Shown: positions 40,196-54,345 of the stretch, piece by piece
Layout of the letters: each line of letters begins with the position of its first letter
Position numbering within the stretch: position 1 is the stretch's first letter
Assembly (NCBI RefSeq): GCF_040412425.1
Contig: NC_089744.1
Location: 25,870,001 to 25,934,000 of the forward strand
Direction of reading: 5' to 3'
Length of the DNA stretch: 64,000 bases
DNA from: Macrobrachium rosenbergii
Taxonomy: Eukaryota > Arthropoda > Malacostraca > Decapoda > Palaemonidae
Translations under genes and position numbers: made by a program
Notes under the pieces: model-generated
Database searches by the model: none
What the model saw: the letters and a program-made list of their open reading frames with translations, nothing else
Told to the model about the DNA's origin: nothing

Positions 40196-41455
40196 TCGGT
40201 GGAGTGACCCATTGCATCAGGAAGGCAATTTCACTGAAAAATTCGCACATTTGAGAGAAGACATCTCCTTATACCGTTCACGAATTAAAAGGGAATGGTT
40301 TAACCCTAAACGAAAACCTTTTCGTTTTAACCTGCTTTAAAGTGCAGTACTTGTTCAGGCACATGCGATACCAGCAGGGTAAAAACCGTAATGATAAAAA
40401 AATTATACCGTTCTTTGCATGCAAGACAACACAGATAATAACAATAATCATATGTCAAAGCAGGCAGGCCAAGGTTAGAATGGCGGCTGGGATTGCCAAG
40501 TCTTCTGTGTAGGGATTTTTTTTTCTTGATATACAATGAGGAGAGGAACTATGAATTACAAGAATAATTAAAACGCTGGGATGCGAGCAAGATGTGGTGG
40601 TCGTAACGTTAAAATGTTGAAATTGTAGATCGTGTTTCTGAATTCTTTGAGGCCTGTGAGGGAAAACCAGTGAAAATTATGTACAATTCGAACGCTCTGA
40701 GAAGATGGGTAGAAGAATAACTATATAAAAAAAGACAATGCTAGCTGCTGGAGTGTGTAAGTGTGGCGCAGAAGGGCCACCACCATATTTACAGAGACTT
40801 ACTGAATGCCAGACAAAGTGGAGACGATGTAGCCTACTCTATGTTAAAGGAGTTGACTTTCGACTCAACAGGAGTTTTTCTGTGAGCATGGATTCACAAA
40901 GCCTTAGTCTTTTCTTATTTTCATTTCTCTTCTGTTTCTTCCTTTTCTGATCTCTCTCTCTCTCTTTGAAGGAGTGGCCCTATAACCGAGTCAGTGTATA
41001 AAATAAGAATAAGGCAGTAGCTACTGTCTTAGATTTCTAAAGACATGTTTGGGAGAAAACAAAATGTTTAAAAGCAACGACGACAATCGTCATGTATTTT
41101 AGAATCAATAACAATCACAGTATTAACAACAACTGGAATAATAAGATTCCAACAAAAAATCTTCGACTGCATAACAAATAGAGGAAAAAGAATTTTCGGA
41201 TGAAGGTCACGTTCCAAGCGCAGAGTAGGCATATCTTCGAGTCAAAACAGTCAAGACTTGAAAGCAAAGAAAGCTGTAAAAGACTACGAGCCAATAACCG
41301 TAACTATACTTAAAAGTATTTGCAGAAGAGCAACAATAAAAGGAAGAATTTTACGATACTGGTAACAATGCCCAGGAGGAGCTCAAAAGAAGTTTCTTTG
41401 AGTTTCCAGGAATCCTACGGAGGCAGTGCGGTCATTATTAAGCAGGTAGAGAAAC
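40196..41455. other. Non-coding DNA
   Basis: No convincing exon. A 70-codon frame at 40,738 begins with Cys-containing sequence but ends in a Phe/Leu low-complexity tail, and I do not regard it as a gene. Confidence 0.45.
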
Positions 41456-41459
41456 TGAA

Positions 41460-41531
41460 AACACACACACACACACACACATAAAACCCGGAAGCCAAAG
41501 GTCTCGAAAATGCCCAGAGGTACGTGTCACC

Positions 41532-41594
<63 letters not shown>
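41460..41594. repeat. Inverted (AC)n / (GT)n pair
   Basis: 22 bp of AC (41,460-41,481) and 58 bp of GT (41,537-41,594) are separated by 55 bp. They are mutually complementary and lie just upstream of the THAP promoter-like block. Confidence 0.94.
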
Positions 41595-41598
<4 letters not shown>

Positions 41599-41639
41599 TG
41601 TGCGTGAATGCAAAGATACCATAGCACATATATAGAGGG

Positions 41640-41708
41640 GAGAGATTGGACAGTCACGTGACTGTCGCGTGCAAGTAAGGCGCCATTGCTATGTGTTGAT
41701 TCCCAGAT
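41640..41708 (+). promoter_or_regulatory. Promoter-like block upstream of the THAP exon
   Basis: A perfect 16-bp palindrome ACAGTCACGTGACTGT at 41,650-41,665 has a CACGTG E-box core. It is followed by CpG-containing sequence and a GGCGCCATTGC motif, ending at the ATG at 41,709. No TATA box. The organisation resembles the block before the candidate exon at 8,110. Confidence 0.4.
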
Positions 41709-41830
41709 ATGGCAGCGGCAGACTGCACAGACCAGCAGCAACAGGGGTACCTATGGCACCCAGTGCTGGGCCATCAGCGGTGTTACATACAGAAACAGGA
41801 TCACAAACGAGCAGGGATCACATTTCACAA
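41709..41830 (+). pseudogene. THAP-domain gene remnant, exon 1
   Basis: THAP domains are C2CH zinc-coordinating DNA-binding modules found in animal regulators and P-element transposases. From ATG 41,709 the frame ends ...CYIQKQDHKRAGITFHK, split after CAC AA at 41,830 by GTAACT, a usable donor. GITFHKFP is a THAP hallmark, and the FP comes from exon 2. The expected first zinc Cys (TGC 41,764) and second (TGT 41,781) are in different frames, with 14 nt between them instead of the 12 of a CX4C pair. This is a likely 2-nt frameshift. An intact protein is therefore not encoded as written. Confidence 0.62.
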
Positions 41831-43228
41831 GTAACTGACATATTTTCATTCATGAAAATCTTTATAACAGTGTTGAAACAAAGCCCTTTGTTGGCCGAAC
41901 CGGTTGAGCTTCAGACTGTCATTCGATGGGCCGGAGTTCAATTCCTGCGGCCGGCTGATGAAGAGTTAGAGGAATTTATTTCTGGTGATAGAAATTCATT
42001 TCTCGCTATAATGTGGTTCGGATTCCACAATAAGCTGTAGGTCCCGTTGCTAAGTAACCAATTGGTTCTTAGCCACGTAAAATAAGTCTAATCCTTCGGG
42101 CCAGCCCTAGGAGAGCTGTTAATCAGCTCAGTGGTCTGGTAAAACTAAGGTATACTTAACTTTTCAGTGTTGAAACAACCTCAAGTAAACATGTGTTAGG
42201 TCACGGTCAATTTGCAGTCAACTACACACCTGCTCTCTAAGCTGATAAAATAATGAATGTTGTAAATGAGCTTTTTATTAAAACCTATATGACATTAAAT
42301 TCATATAGCCTAATAAATTAGCATGTAGGTTACTGTCTGTCCATATAACCATGGTTAAGTCTGACAATTTACCCTACTACTAGTACTACAATGTACATTG
42401 TACCATGAGGCCTAGCCGTAGGGCTGCTGCAGTTTTAAGTGTTAATGAAGTGTTTTAATGTTATTTACCATGTTATCATTAAGTTCTCAAAACCTCCTTG
42501 TAAGCAGAGGATTCAGCTGAATTTGATCTGCCAGAGCACTTAAAGTTAGTATTCTTCAACTTCACAATTATTATTTTCACCCTAGAGGATACTTCAAATT
42601 CATATTGCATTATAGCTTTAAAAGTAAACTTTAACAACTAGCCAGTCTACCAGGGTTGATCATCAAATAACCATGGGTAGCCTACCATAGCCTAACCTTA
42701 GCTTAGCAATGGTAGCTTAACTTCGCATAACCCTCAGGAATGCTGATGTTTCTATCTGTTCCTCTCCACAGACTGTGAAATACAGCTCAAGCCTTGGCTA
42801 GCTATGAAAGTCTAAGTTATTCTTACAGGCTAGCCTAACTTAGACTGTACAGTGTAAATAAGTATGTTGAAGTATAAGTCAGTATGACTGTAACATGTTA
42901 CATAGCTTTACATATGCGCCTCCTGGTAATAACTGCGCTTGAAGCTGTACAAATAGCTTCTATGTCATGGTTCAAATGCTTTTGTCTGGTTCTGTACAGT
43001 ACGTACAGTATACTCTCCCTTAAATCACAACTATATGAATAAGAATTAATGCAGATTGTAATTACATTTATACTGTAATTAAATAAACAGTTTCTGTTAT
43101 AAGATCTGTGAGTTGGCTCGTAGATTCAAATATGCCTTAAAAATGTCTGCAGGTCTGTGTAGAAAGCCTGTCGTTAATAATATGTGACATAAGATTCAGG
43201 ACTGATTTTTGTCAATTTTGTGTTTAAG
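41831..43228 (+). other. Intron of the THAP remnant
   Basis: About 1.4 kb from GTAACT (41,831) to TTTTGTGTTTAAG (ending 43,228). It holds a tRNA-headed SINE at 41,893-42,153 and otherwise anonymous sequence. The exon phase is preserved: AA joined to A rebuilds the Lys codon of the HKFP motif. Retention of an intron argues against a processed retrocopy. Confidence 0.6.
41893..42153 (+). repeat. tRNA-derived SINE
   Basis: The head resembles a tRNA gene, with GGTTGAGCTTCAGACTG (A-box region) and GGAGTTCAATTCC (B-box) about 35 bp later. The body ends in GGGCCAGCCCTAGGAGAGCT...CAGTGGTCTGG. A second, head-truncated copy of the same tail is at 59,357-59,446. SINEs are moved by a LINE's machinery; which LINE is unknown. 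Confidence 0.8.
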
Positions 43229-43420
43229 ATTTCCTGACAAGAACAAAGAGTGGGACCGGTACCTTACTTGGGCTAGAAACTGCAGAAGGGATAAAGAGCC
43301 AAACTCTTGTACGGATCACGCATATGCAGCAAGCATTTTCTGCCAAAGTACATTTCAAACCTCCTGGTATGCATGAGCCTAAGTTTCTGCAACAGACTTT
43401 GAAGCTTTGAAGTCCGGAGT
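43229..43420 (+). pseudogene. THAP-domain gene remnant, exon 2
   Basis: Following the AAG acceptor the frame reads FPDKNKEWDRYLTWARNC and continues to the third zinc Cys (TGC 43,341). The zinc His, inside HFKPPGMHEPKF, is at CAT 43,351, one base out of frame. The gap is 7 nt where CX2H needs 6, in an AAA run. Spacing between the second and third Cys (53 residues) is at the upper end of the THAP range as I recall it. Near 43,405 a third frame shows LKSGV, like the region before the terminal AVPTIF box of the fold. The exon end is uncertain. Confidence 0.65.
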
Positions 43421-43505
43421 ATGTTAGGAGACAACAATGTAGCTACCAAAGCAGATTCTAATAAGAAGTAACCGAAGGGGAAAGCCGGCATATTCATCAT
43501 TACGC

Positions 43506-43631
43506 AACGGCAAGATTTATAAAAACCTGCAAACTACAATATTAATTGTATCCCTATTCATAGTATCAACGGCAAGATTTATAAAAACCTGCAAACTACA
43601 ATATTAATTGTATCCCTATTTAATAGTATCA
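43506..43631. repeat. 62-bp tandem duplication
   Basis: AACGGCAAGATTTATAAAAA starts at 43,506 and again at 43,568. The copies are identical until the last dozen bases (TTCATAG versus TTTAATAG). Confidence 0.95.
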
Positions 43632-43944
43632 GGTACAGTAAATTTTTAAATCCAATAATATAATTTGTACAGACTATTGAATATTGGCTGTTATGTATCA
43701 GGCTATTAAACCTAGGCTATTAATAATATTATTATGTCTATGGATGAAGCTTATATGGGATGACAGAGTTGGTGATGGCAATTATTTTAGCATACTGTTG
43801 TCAAATTTTACTGCCTGTCAGTCTGACCCATGATTAAAGAACGATAATAATTAATTCTGCCTCTAGAGAGTAAAACTGTAAATGTATGGTGGTAAGAAAG
43901 GCACATAACGTTGGCAAGTTGGTCAATTTTATTGCTCAAGTGTA

Positions 43945-44240
43945 CAAAAACTGCAGCAGACAGAATATTTTTATTTCTACATATAGTACAAATTGTCCTT
44001 GGTAAATGGTGCAAAGACCTTTGCCAATCTTTAAAGATTGCTGAGAAAATTGGCTGTCACTGCAGCATAATCATGATGTTGTAACGTCGCCATTTCTGCA
44101 CAACTTTATGGCTTAACTGTAGAAAAAATAAACCAGCAAAATTAAATATTTTATTTCTGCATACAGTACATATTGTATTTAGTAAATGGTGCATAAATCA
44201 CTTGATAGTCTTGAAGGACAGCTGAGAAAACACGTTTTAA
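43945..44240. repeat. Diverged direct duplication, offset 180 bp
   Basis: TTATTTCTACATATAGTACA (43,971) and TTATTTCTGCATACAGTACA (44,151) begin matching segments that continue through GTAAATGGTGCA(A/T)A and AGATTGCTGAGAAAA/GGACAGCTGAGAAAA. The copies are about 75-80% alike by eye. Confidence 0.75.
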
Positions 44241-45334
44241 AGAGTACAGGGTTTCACATTAGGTTGCATGAGTCGCATCATTGTTTACATAAGAATCAAC
44301 ACATAACAATGGCGTCGGGCAGTGCACGTCACAAACTGGTTGGCTATCATAGGCTGTCCAATCTCTCCCTCCATATCTATGTACCATAGTACCTAAGGGG
44401 AAGTTACATAAGTTCCTTATGTAGCACAGATAATGACAAAACGGAGGACGGAGATAATTTACTCATGCCTTTACAACACCTAAGAAGAATTACTGCGTCA
44501 CGGCATTAGCTTGGCTCCTCTGAGCACCAAACGTGTCGGAAGCCCCAGCACATCTTCACTGAGAATTTTGAAACGGAAGGCTGAAGATGGGGGGAGATTC
44601 GTGGAAGTGAGAGCACAAGGAGGACACGAATGGCGGCATTTCACTAAGGGGATGATACAGATGACGATTCAAGACGATCCTGCCACCGTCCTTACTTCAC
44701 CTATTAAAATGACTCACTTCCACCTTTTAAAATTTTCACCTTTTCTGAAATCTAATCTTTTAACAATCAGTCACTTGAATTCTTCCATCAAATTCATTAC
44801 TTCAATTTACCCTTTCATTCATGCTAACATTAGCTTGTAATATTTTGTAATTATAAACATATTCACCAATCTCTACAGTTTCACTTCACCATCACAAACT
44901 AGCACTACCTCATCAGCCAGTCCACTCAACATTCAAGGCCCGTTCTCTAATCCCAGAAACGTGCATTTATTTCACCAATCCTGCTCCTGACTTTTCTCGT
45001 CAATGAACCCAAAAACCATGTTAAATATCGAAGAAAGCATGACTCACTTGGTATCAGCTAACAGGATCCTGAAATTATAAGACACTAATTGCTACTCCCA
45101 GTTATCATTTCCCTTTATCAATAAAATTATGACTTACCACGAATTATCTTCTACATGATACATCTTCATCACCTCTTATCTTATACACATCTTCGGTGCC
45201 TTTACATCTCAACACTCATTCATAAGCCTTTTCTGTTTTCTACACTGTTCCTTTATTCTGTTTCAAAATACGCACTCATACATACATATATAGGTGCATA
45301 CACATACAAACAAACACACGCGCACACACCCACA
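44241..45334. other. Non-coding DNA
   Basis: Frames at 44,186-44,389 and 44,511-44,840 have no recognisable domain, and the second decays into AT-rich filler. I see no gene. Confidence 0.4.

Positions 45335-45424
<90 letters not shown>
45335..45424. repeat. Compound (CA)n-(TA)n microsatellite
   Basis: 36 bp of CA pass directly into 54 bp of TA. Confidence 0.96.
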
Positions 45425-49094
<3,670 letters not shown>

Positions 49095-49139
49095 AATAAT
49101 GTATACACAGAAAAAGATAATACATCGATCTTTCTATAG

Positions 49140-49370
49140 CTCCATATATACAAATATATGGAAACAAGAAAGACGGAGCAATGAATGATCAGAGACTGAA
49201 GGGCCAAGTAATGCAGAGATATGTGAGTGGTAAAAAGTACTGAACTGCAGATGAAAGGTTGATGAAAATGACTTATAAATCAGGAGCGTTGGGAGAAGAC
49301 CTAAATATACTGGACAGATATGATGGATGAGCGTCAAGTTGACGGAAACGAAGACAGTAGTTCTTTTTGT
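49140..49370 (+). pseudogene. Non-LTR retrotransposon C-terminal remnant, left part
   Basis: GRRPKYT at about 49,290, one base out of phase with WTDMMDERQVDGNED, matches the GRPKxRWxD-type tail of animal LINE reverse transcriptases. The frame runs into the TTAA at 49,371 and resumes at 60,210 on the far side of the piggyBac-like element, ending at a TAA at 60,264. No 5' part is present. Confidence 0.55.
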
Positions 49371-49720
49371 TTAACCCTTTCACTGCGATGAAAGACTACT
49401 GCCATCTGTTGGAGATTTTAAGAAATACGGGCTTACAGTACTTATCGGAAACGTCTTCCACATCACTTGCAGAATTTGGTAGGTTACTGGGGTTTTCATA
49501 TTATGTAAAGTGGGATTCATGATATATAATCATGATTTATGATAGCAAGATATTTGTAGCAATATACAGCAATATTTCTTGTAGGATTAACGTAATTAGA
49601 GAGTACTGTACTACGTATATATAAATATGTATATATATATACACATGTATAATATATATTACTATATATATAAATATATCTATTTATTCAAATATATACC
49701 GTATATATACACATGCATGT

Positions 49721-50873
49721 TGTAAAGAGTAGCGCCAAAATCCGCTAGGAAACTCTTCTCCTTCCCTGCTTTGGGTTGGTTTGAACCTTTGAAGGTCGGG
49801 GTAATAGGGGCTCAGAGAAAATATAATAGTTTGGGGACAGTAAACTGGCTTTGCACTGTTTTCTTTGGTACAGGGAAAGAAAATCGTTTTCTATGATATC
49901 CAGGTGCGACCTGGGTCAGGACATCGCCCCCCCCCTACCCCTGTCCAGAAGCAATAAAAGGTCAGGGCCAGGACAGCTCTCTCTCACACGCGCTCGCTAG
50001 TTTAAGCCAAGCAGTCACGCCTCTGCGGGCCGTTGCTCGTGCCCTCCTCTTCCGCTCGCCGCCACGTGGATCCCATCGCCGCCCTGTGTGCCCCGTGTTC
50101 CATTCCACGTGGCCTTAGAAGACTGCAAGGGGGATTGCAAGTCTTCCAAACGCGAGCTGACATTAAACGGCGGCCTTTTCATCATCCCAAGGGTGCCCTT
50201 TTCCGCCCCAATCTACGACTTGAAGAAATACCTTGGAGAGGGAGGCTACCATTTGTCCACGCTCCCACACGTGTTTCTCGGCAGAAGACGTCGTCATCCC
50301 TGCGCCCCTACAAATGTGGTAATGTACCCAAAACGAGTTGCTAGTCACGATTACTTAGCCCTTTTGCATTTATTAATCTCTGGGCCTATGACTTTGTGTT
50401 CCCTGATATTCCTTGGTTCAAGCCAGGCCCACGTGTTCACAGCTTCTTTCCTCTGAGTCACAAGTAACGCCTCGGGGAGTCCTTGGCGCCTTCAGTGCAC
50501 CCCCGGGTAATTCAATCCCCAAATTCCAGCATTAGATGTGTAACGTGGGTCCAAATATCGTTTCAGAAAGACGCCTGTAGCAGAATTATCCTTGGTCCGT
50601 GTTCCTGGCATTCCCAAGCTCCCCCTTCGGGAGGACTTCTACGGCAGTAATTTACCGTATTTTCAGTTAATTTTCCTTTGACCTTGTGTGCTATCAAATA
50701 TAACTATTTTTATATCCACGTGTTTCACGCACTTCCCTAGTGAAGAGCCCTCCGCTCCGTGTACTTTTTTTTTGTTTGTGTTTTATATGTCCTGGGTATC
50801 TTACAAGGCCATTTTCGAGTAAAGTAATAATTGTGGAGTCATAAGATCCACCTGCACCAGGAAACATATAAAA
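49721..50873 (+). repeat. 5' LTR of the gag-only element
   Basis: Starts TGTAAAGAGTAGCGCC. A TATA-like AATAAAAGG sits at about 49,955, then a CT-rich stretch near 49,978 and a GC-rich leader. It ends at or one base after ...ACATATAAAA. The exact end is ambiguous because of the A run. Its interior frames (for example 50,033-50,344) have no known domain and are not counted as genes. Confidence 0.9.
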
Positions 50874-50874
50874 A

Positions 50875-50889
50875 TGGCGACCTGACCAG
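50875..50889 (+). other. Primer binding site, tRNA-Arg-like
   Basis: TGGCGACCTGACCAG begins at the LTR edge. From memory TGGCGACC resembles the tRNA-Arg-type site of mdg1/412-like elements. The tRNA identity is an inference. Confidence 0.6.
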
Positions 50890-52155
50890 TGATTCTCGTA
50901 ATGATTGCATCCCCCTCTTCCCTTTGTTGTTTGTGTTGCAATTTGTGAAATCAGCAATTAGCTCAGCTAAGCTGGATACGAGACAGATTACGAACCTTTG
51001 AAAAGCCAGCGCAACAGGCCAAGGAAATTCTGCGTAAGTAAACTGTGTTTATTTAGCGTAGGACGCTGTAGAAAACGTGACTAGTCCTAGGATTTTTTTT
51101 TTATAGTAGGGCGCATGTCCGAGGAAAACGAGAGAGAGAATCGCCGAAAACTTAGCTTTGGAAGCCTTTGCACGCGGCTTGCATGCCATTCAATTAGGTT
51201 ATACAGGTGATAAATCATTAAAGGAATAGTGCGCATATTCCTCCTGTAGAAACGAGTGATTTCGAAACCGAATCATTAGATATAGGCGCGAGACCTCGAC
51301 GTCAACCACGTGTTCGAAAGTCAGATTAGCATTGCTGACGCATTTTTACCCTCTCTCTCTCTCGTTTTAGAAATAGGAGCGAAAGCGTATATTATACGCC
51401 CAGGACGAAAAGGGTCAACAACCGTCGTTTGTTCCCTCATTTCGGGGAAGTCCCCGGGTGTTTCGTTCATTCATTTGGCGCAGACGGCCTTGACCGTCCA
51501 TTCCGTGGCCCAGTTAGGAAAACATTTGTTTGTTTGATTTGCTTCGCTCTACCAAATTTTGCATTGTTGGGGGTCTGACATTATATGTTCTGTATTGTTC
51601 TGTTTTTTCTGTGGTTTTGTTTTGTGCTTTTACTACGGCTGCGTGTGTTGCCTATCTGTTGTGATTGTGGGATGGCCCCCCCCACCTAATTGTCCTTGAG
51701 AATTACACTTCTCCCGTAAGTCAGTAAAACTAGCGCCCTCGCTGATCAGATGTCGTCTGTGCGGAAATTCTAGAGCGCCTATATATTCTATTCTTGTCCC
51801 CAATAAATCCGTGTCGTCGGTCCGTTGGTGAGACCAATTCATTTTCCATTCAGTCTCCAAATGAGCCCGTTTCGTCGGTAATTCGGGAGACCTAAATATA
51901 TATCCCAATCTAGTCCCCAAGTAAGCCCGTTTGTCGTTACCTCGGGAGACCAATCATCACTAATTCATCGTCCCCAATCAGCCCGCTTCGTCGGTAAATA
52001 GGGAGACCAATCATTGCTAATTCATCGTCCCCAATCAGCCCGCTTCGTCGGTAAATCGGGAGACCAATCTTACGTCCTTTGAAAAAGTGTCCAAGATTCC
52101 CACAGCTCTGGGAAATTAATTCTGTGTGTTACTAGCGTCCTCTCCCGCCTGCAAA
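50890..52155 (+). other. 1.27-kb untranslated leader of the gag-only element
   Basis: Non-coding on the sense strand, with stops in all frames. It contains the 57-bp tandem array described separately. Such leaders normally hold the RNA packaging signal. Confidence 0.65.
51796..52068 (+). repeat. 57-bp tandem array in the leader, 5 units
   Basis: GTCCCCAA-type starts at 51,796, 51,853, 51,913, 51,970 and 52,027 (spacing 57, 60, 57, 57). Each unit has GTCCCC...GCCCG(C/T)TTCGTCGGTAAAT.GGGAGACC. The ends can pair: GTCTCC with GGAGAC is perfect in unit 2, and CCCG can pair with CGGG. An RNA hairpin per unit is therefore plausible. Units 4 and 5 are nearly identical. Confidence 0.9.
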
Positions 52156-53459
52156 ATGTCGACACGGTCTCGGCAGAGCGAGGATTTCAAGTTCTTCATG
52201 TCCGCAGGGAAGGAACTCGGCCTTTCCGGGAGAGAACTAAGAGACTGGGTACAGGAGAGGATGGACGCCATACAGGCAGAAAGACAGGCTTAGGAGAGAC
52301 AAGTAGAAGCAGAAAGACAGGCTCAGGAGAGACGAGACGAAGCCGCACGGCAGGAACGAGAAGCAGAGAGACAGGAACGGGAGGCAGAGAGGCTGGCTCA
52401 GGAGAGACGGGAAGACGCAGAGAGACAAGAACGGGAGGCAGAAAGACTAGCCCAGGAGAAACGAGACGCAGCAGAGAGACTGGCCCAGGAGAAACGAGAA
52501 GAAGCCGAGAGGGAAGAAAGGGACAAGCAGCGTGCCCATGAACTCGCAATGCTGCAACAGAGTGGCCCTTCGCCTCCACCTGCCCCCCAGGGAATGAGTG
52601 CCTTCAGCCAGGCTATCGCTGCATGCCAAAGTGGACGGAGGCCGAGCCGAGGTGTGGCTCGACAGCGCCGAGACAGTGTTAAAGGCCTGCCCCCTGAGTG
52701 CCGCCGAACTCTCCCTGGTGTTGGGCAAGTTCCTTGGAGGGAAGGCCCTGATTGCCTACAGGGCCCTCCCGCCGGAGGAGCAGGAAAATTGGGAGGTCGT
52801 ACGCCAGACTATTGCCAAGGCGTACGAGATAACCCCTGAACGCTGGAGGAGGCGCTGGCGCGGGCTAGTGAAGGAGGCCAATCAAACCTGGGCAGACTGG
52901 GTCTACAAGTCCGAGCGTGCCCGTGCCAAATGGTTCGAGGCCGTGGGGTTACGACCCTCAACGATGCCATCGAACAAATACAAATAGAGAACTTCCTACT
53001 CTACACCCCGCCGGCCCTCGCCACGCACATCGCCGAGAAGGAGCCCCCACCTTAGCTGATTGCTGCCGAATAGCGGATCTATGGGACACCCATCACCCCC
53101 AGGAGAGCTCGCTGCAGCGCAAAATTACGCCACCCGCCGACCTATCGGGTGCCCCTCCGCCGAAGAATGGACAATCACAGAAGCCCGCCGTAATGCGGGT
53201 TCTGTAAAAAGATCGGGCATGCCAAGGAGCAATGCCGCAGTAAACCACCCGCGTCTCTCTCTCCCGGACAGCCCCTAATAAGTCGCCTCGCCCTCTGCCG
53301 GGGGCAGTGCGAAGAGATTTCAGCCAAACCTTTTTGCACGGCGTGCAAGGTTTATGGCCACTCTTCCTCATGGGCAAAATGCCCTAGAAATAATAAGGCA
53401 GGAACTCTCGCCGTCGCCCTGGCAGTAACGAATCCCGAGTCCCAGGCCCTCCTGCCGAG
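52156..53459 (+). pseudogene. gag of the gag-only element, frame-broken
   Basis: ATG 52,156 opens a protein starting MSTRSRQSEDFKFFMSAG. A long charged coiled-coil-like region of Glu/Arg/Gln repeats (about 52,260-52,540) has a TAG at 52,291 where sister repeats read CAG. A capsid region (about 52,620-52,960) follows, with a YEITPERWRRRWRGL stretch like the SCAN-type capsid domain of Metaviridae. Two zinc knuckles come next: CX2CX4HX4C at 53,194-53,235 and CX2CX4HX6C at 53,335-53,382. Frame shifts occur near 52,620, 52,950, 53,048 and 53,450, most next to homopolymers. Confidence 0.85.
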
Positions 53460-53790
53460 GGTCCCATCTATGTGGCACCTCCTCGAGGTAAATACTCAGC
53501 ACGCCAGGTCAAGGCATTTGACGACTCTGGCGCGCAAATTTCCCTCATAAGGAGGGACAAAGTTCCCTATGGAGCTATAATAGACCGACGCAAGCTCGCC
53601 ACCATTGAGGGCATTAACAATTTTAAAATGATTCTCCCTACGGTCCAACTGAGGGTCACCCGACCCCACAGAGCCAGGACCCTTCGTCTCGCCGTGAAGC
53701 GAAACACATTCCAGGAGACTATGACGTCCTCCTGGGCCAAGACTTTACGTCCCATTTCAAGCCACCACCATTCCGGGGTCCCCATTCCCC
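53460..53790 (+). pseudogene. Aspartic protease of the gag-only element
   Basis: Asp-Ser-Gly-Ala at 53,523-53,534 is the catalytic motif of a retroviral-type protease. The matching C-terminal YDVLLGQDF motif (the ILG-type box) is at about 53,720, in another frame, so one shift lies between them. The domain is otherwise complete. It probably would mature its own gag. Confidence 0.8.
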
Positions 53791-54345
53791 AATAAATCAT
53801 CCAAATCCGAGTCCAGTGCCCGGCACGGCATCCGTGCCAGTGCCGAGGCCTCAGCCAGATCTCCTTCAGGAGAATCTCGGCCTTCAGCTCCTCTGCCAGT
53901 GCCCCTTCGGCGCACTGAGCAGTGCCAGTCTCCGTCCGTCCAGACAGACGAGACCACCACCACATCGCCACCAGCGCCAGTGCCTGAGCTGGTCACCCCT
54001 GCAAGCAAGTCGACCCCGCCCCCTCCGGCCGTCCCCTCTCTCTCGCCGCCCGCCGCAGATTCTTCCGCGAGTCAAGATTCTGCCCCGCCTTCCTGGGCCG
54101 ATGAACTCTGCGATCTGCGCCGGTTAATGTCCGAGATGGCGAACAAAATTCCTGGGTCAGTTGTCGCAGCAGCTGACCCAGATGGCACCCCTTGCCGCCC
54201 TTTGGCCTCGGGCCCTCCGATTCCCCGGCCAAGGACAACGGTCCAAGGAGGAGAGGTTCGCGGCGGAGTTACCACGGGTGTGGGCGATCGCAGGTAGTCC
54301 ACAAGGAGCCCCGAGCTCTTCTGGCCCCTGTGCAAACCTGGCATA
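53791..54345 (+). pseudogene. Proline-rich tail after the protease
   Basis: Pro/Ser/Thr-rich coding-like sequence with no fold recognised. It ends with an amphipathic piece (SWADELCDLRRLMSEMANKIPG) and a second piece, SQQLTQMAPLAALWP, in a shifted frame, then a stop near 54,345. In an autonomous relative, RT would follow here. Confidence 0.55.

Noticed and set aside
44511..44840. Frame starting MAPLSTKRVGSPSTSS as an exon of the THAP gene
   Set aside because: It has no similarity to the C-terminal parts of THAP proteins that I know, and it degrades into AT-rich filler.
50033..50456. Overlapping frames inside the 1.15-kb LTR as an extra gene
   Set aside because: Present in both LTRs with different frame lengths because of indels, and no domain is recognisable. 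They are best explained as LTR leader sequence.
51796..52068. CRISPR-like array
   Set aside because: Units are contiguous with no unique spacers and lie inside a eukaryotic retroelement leader.
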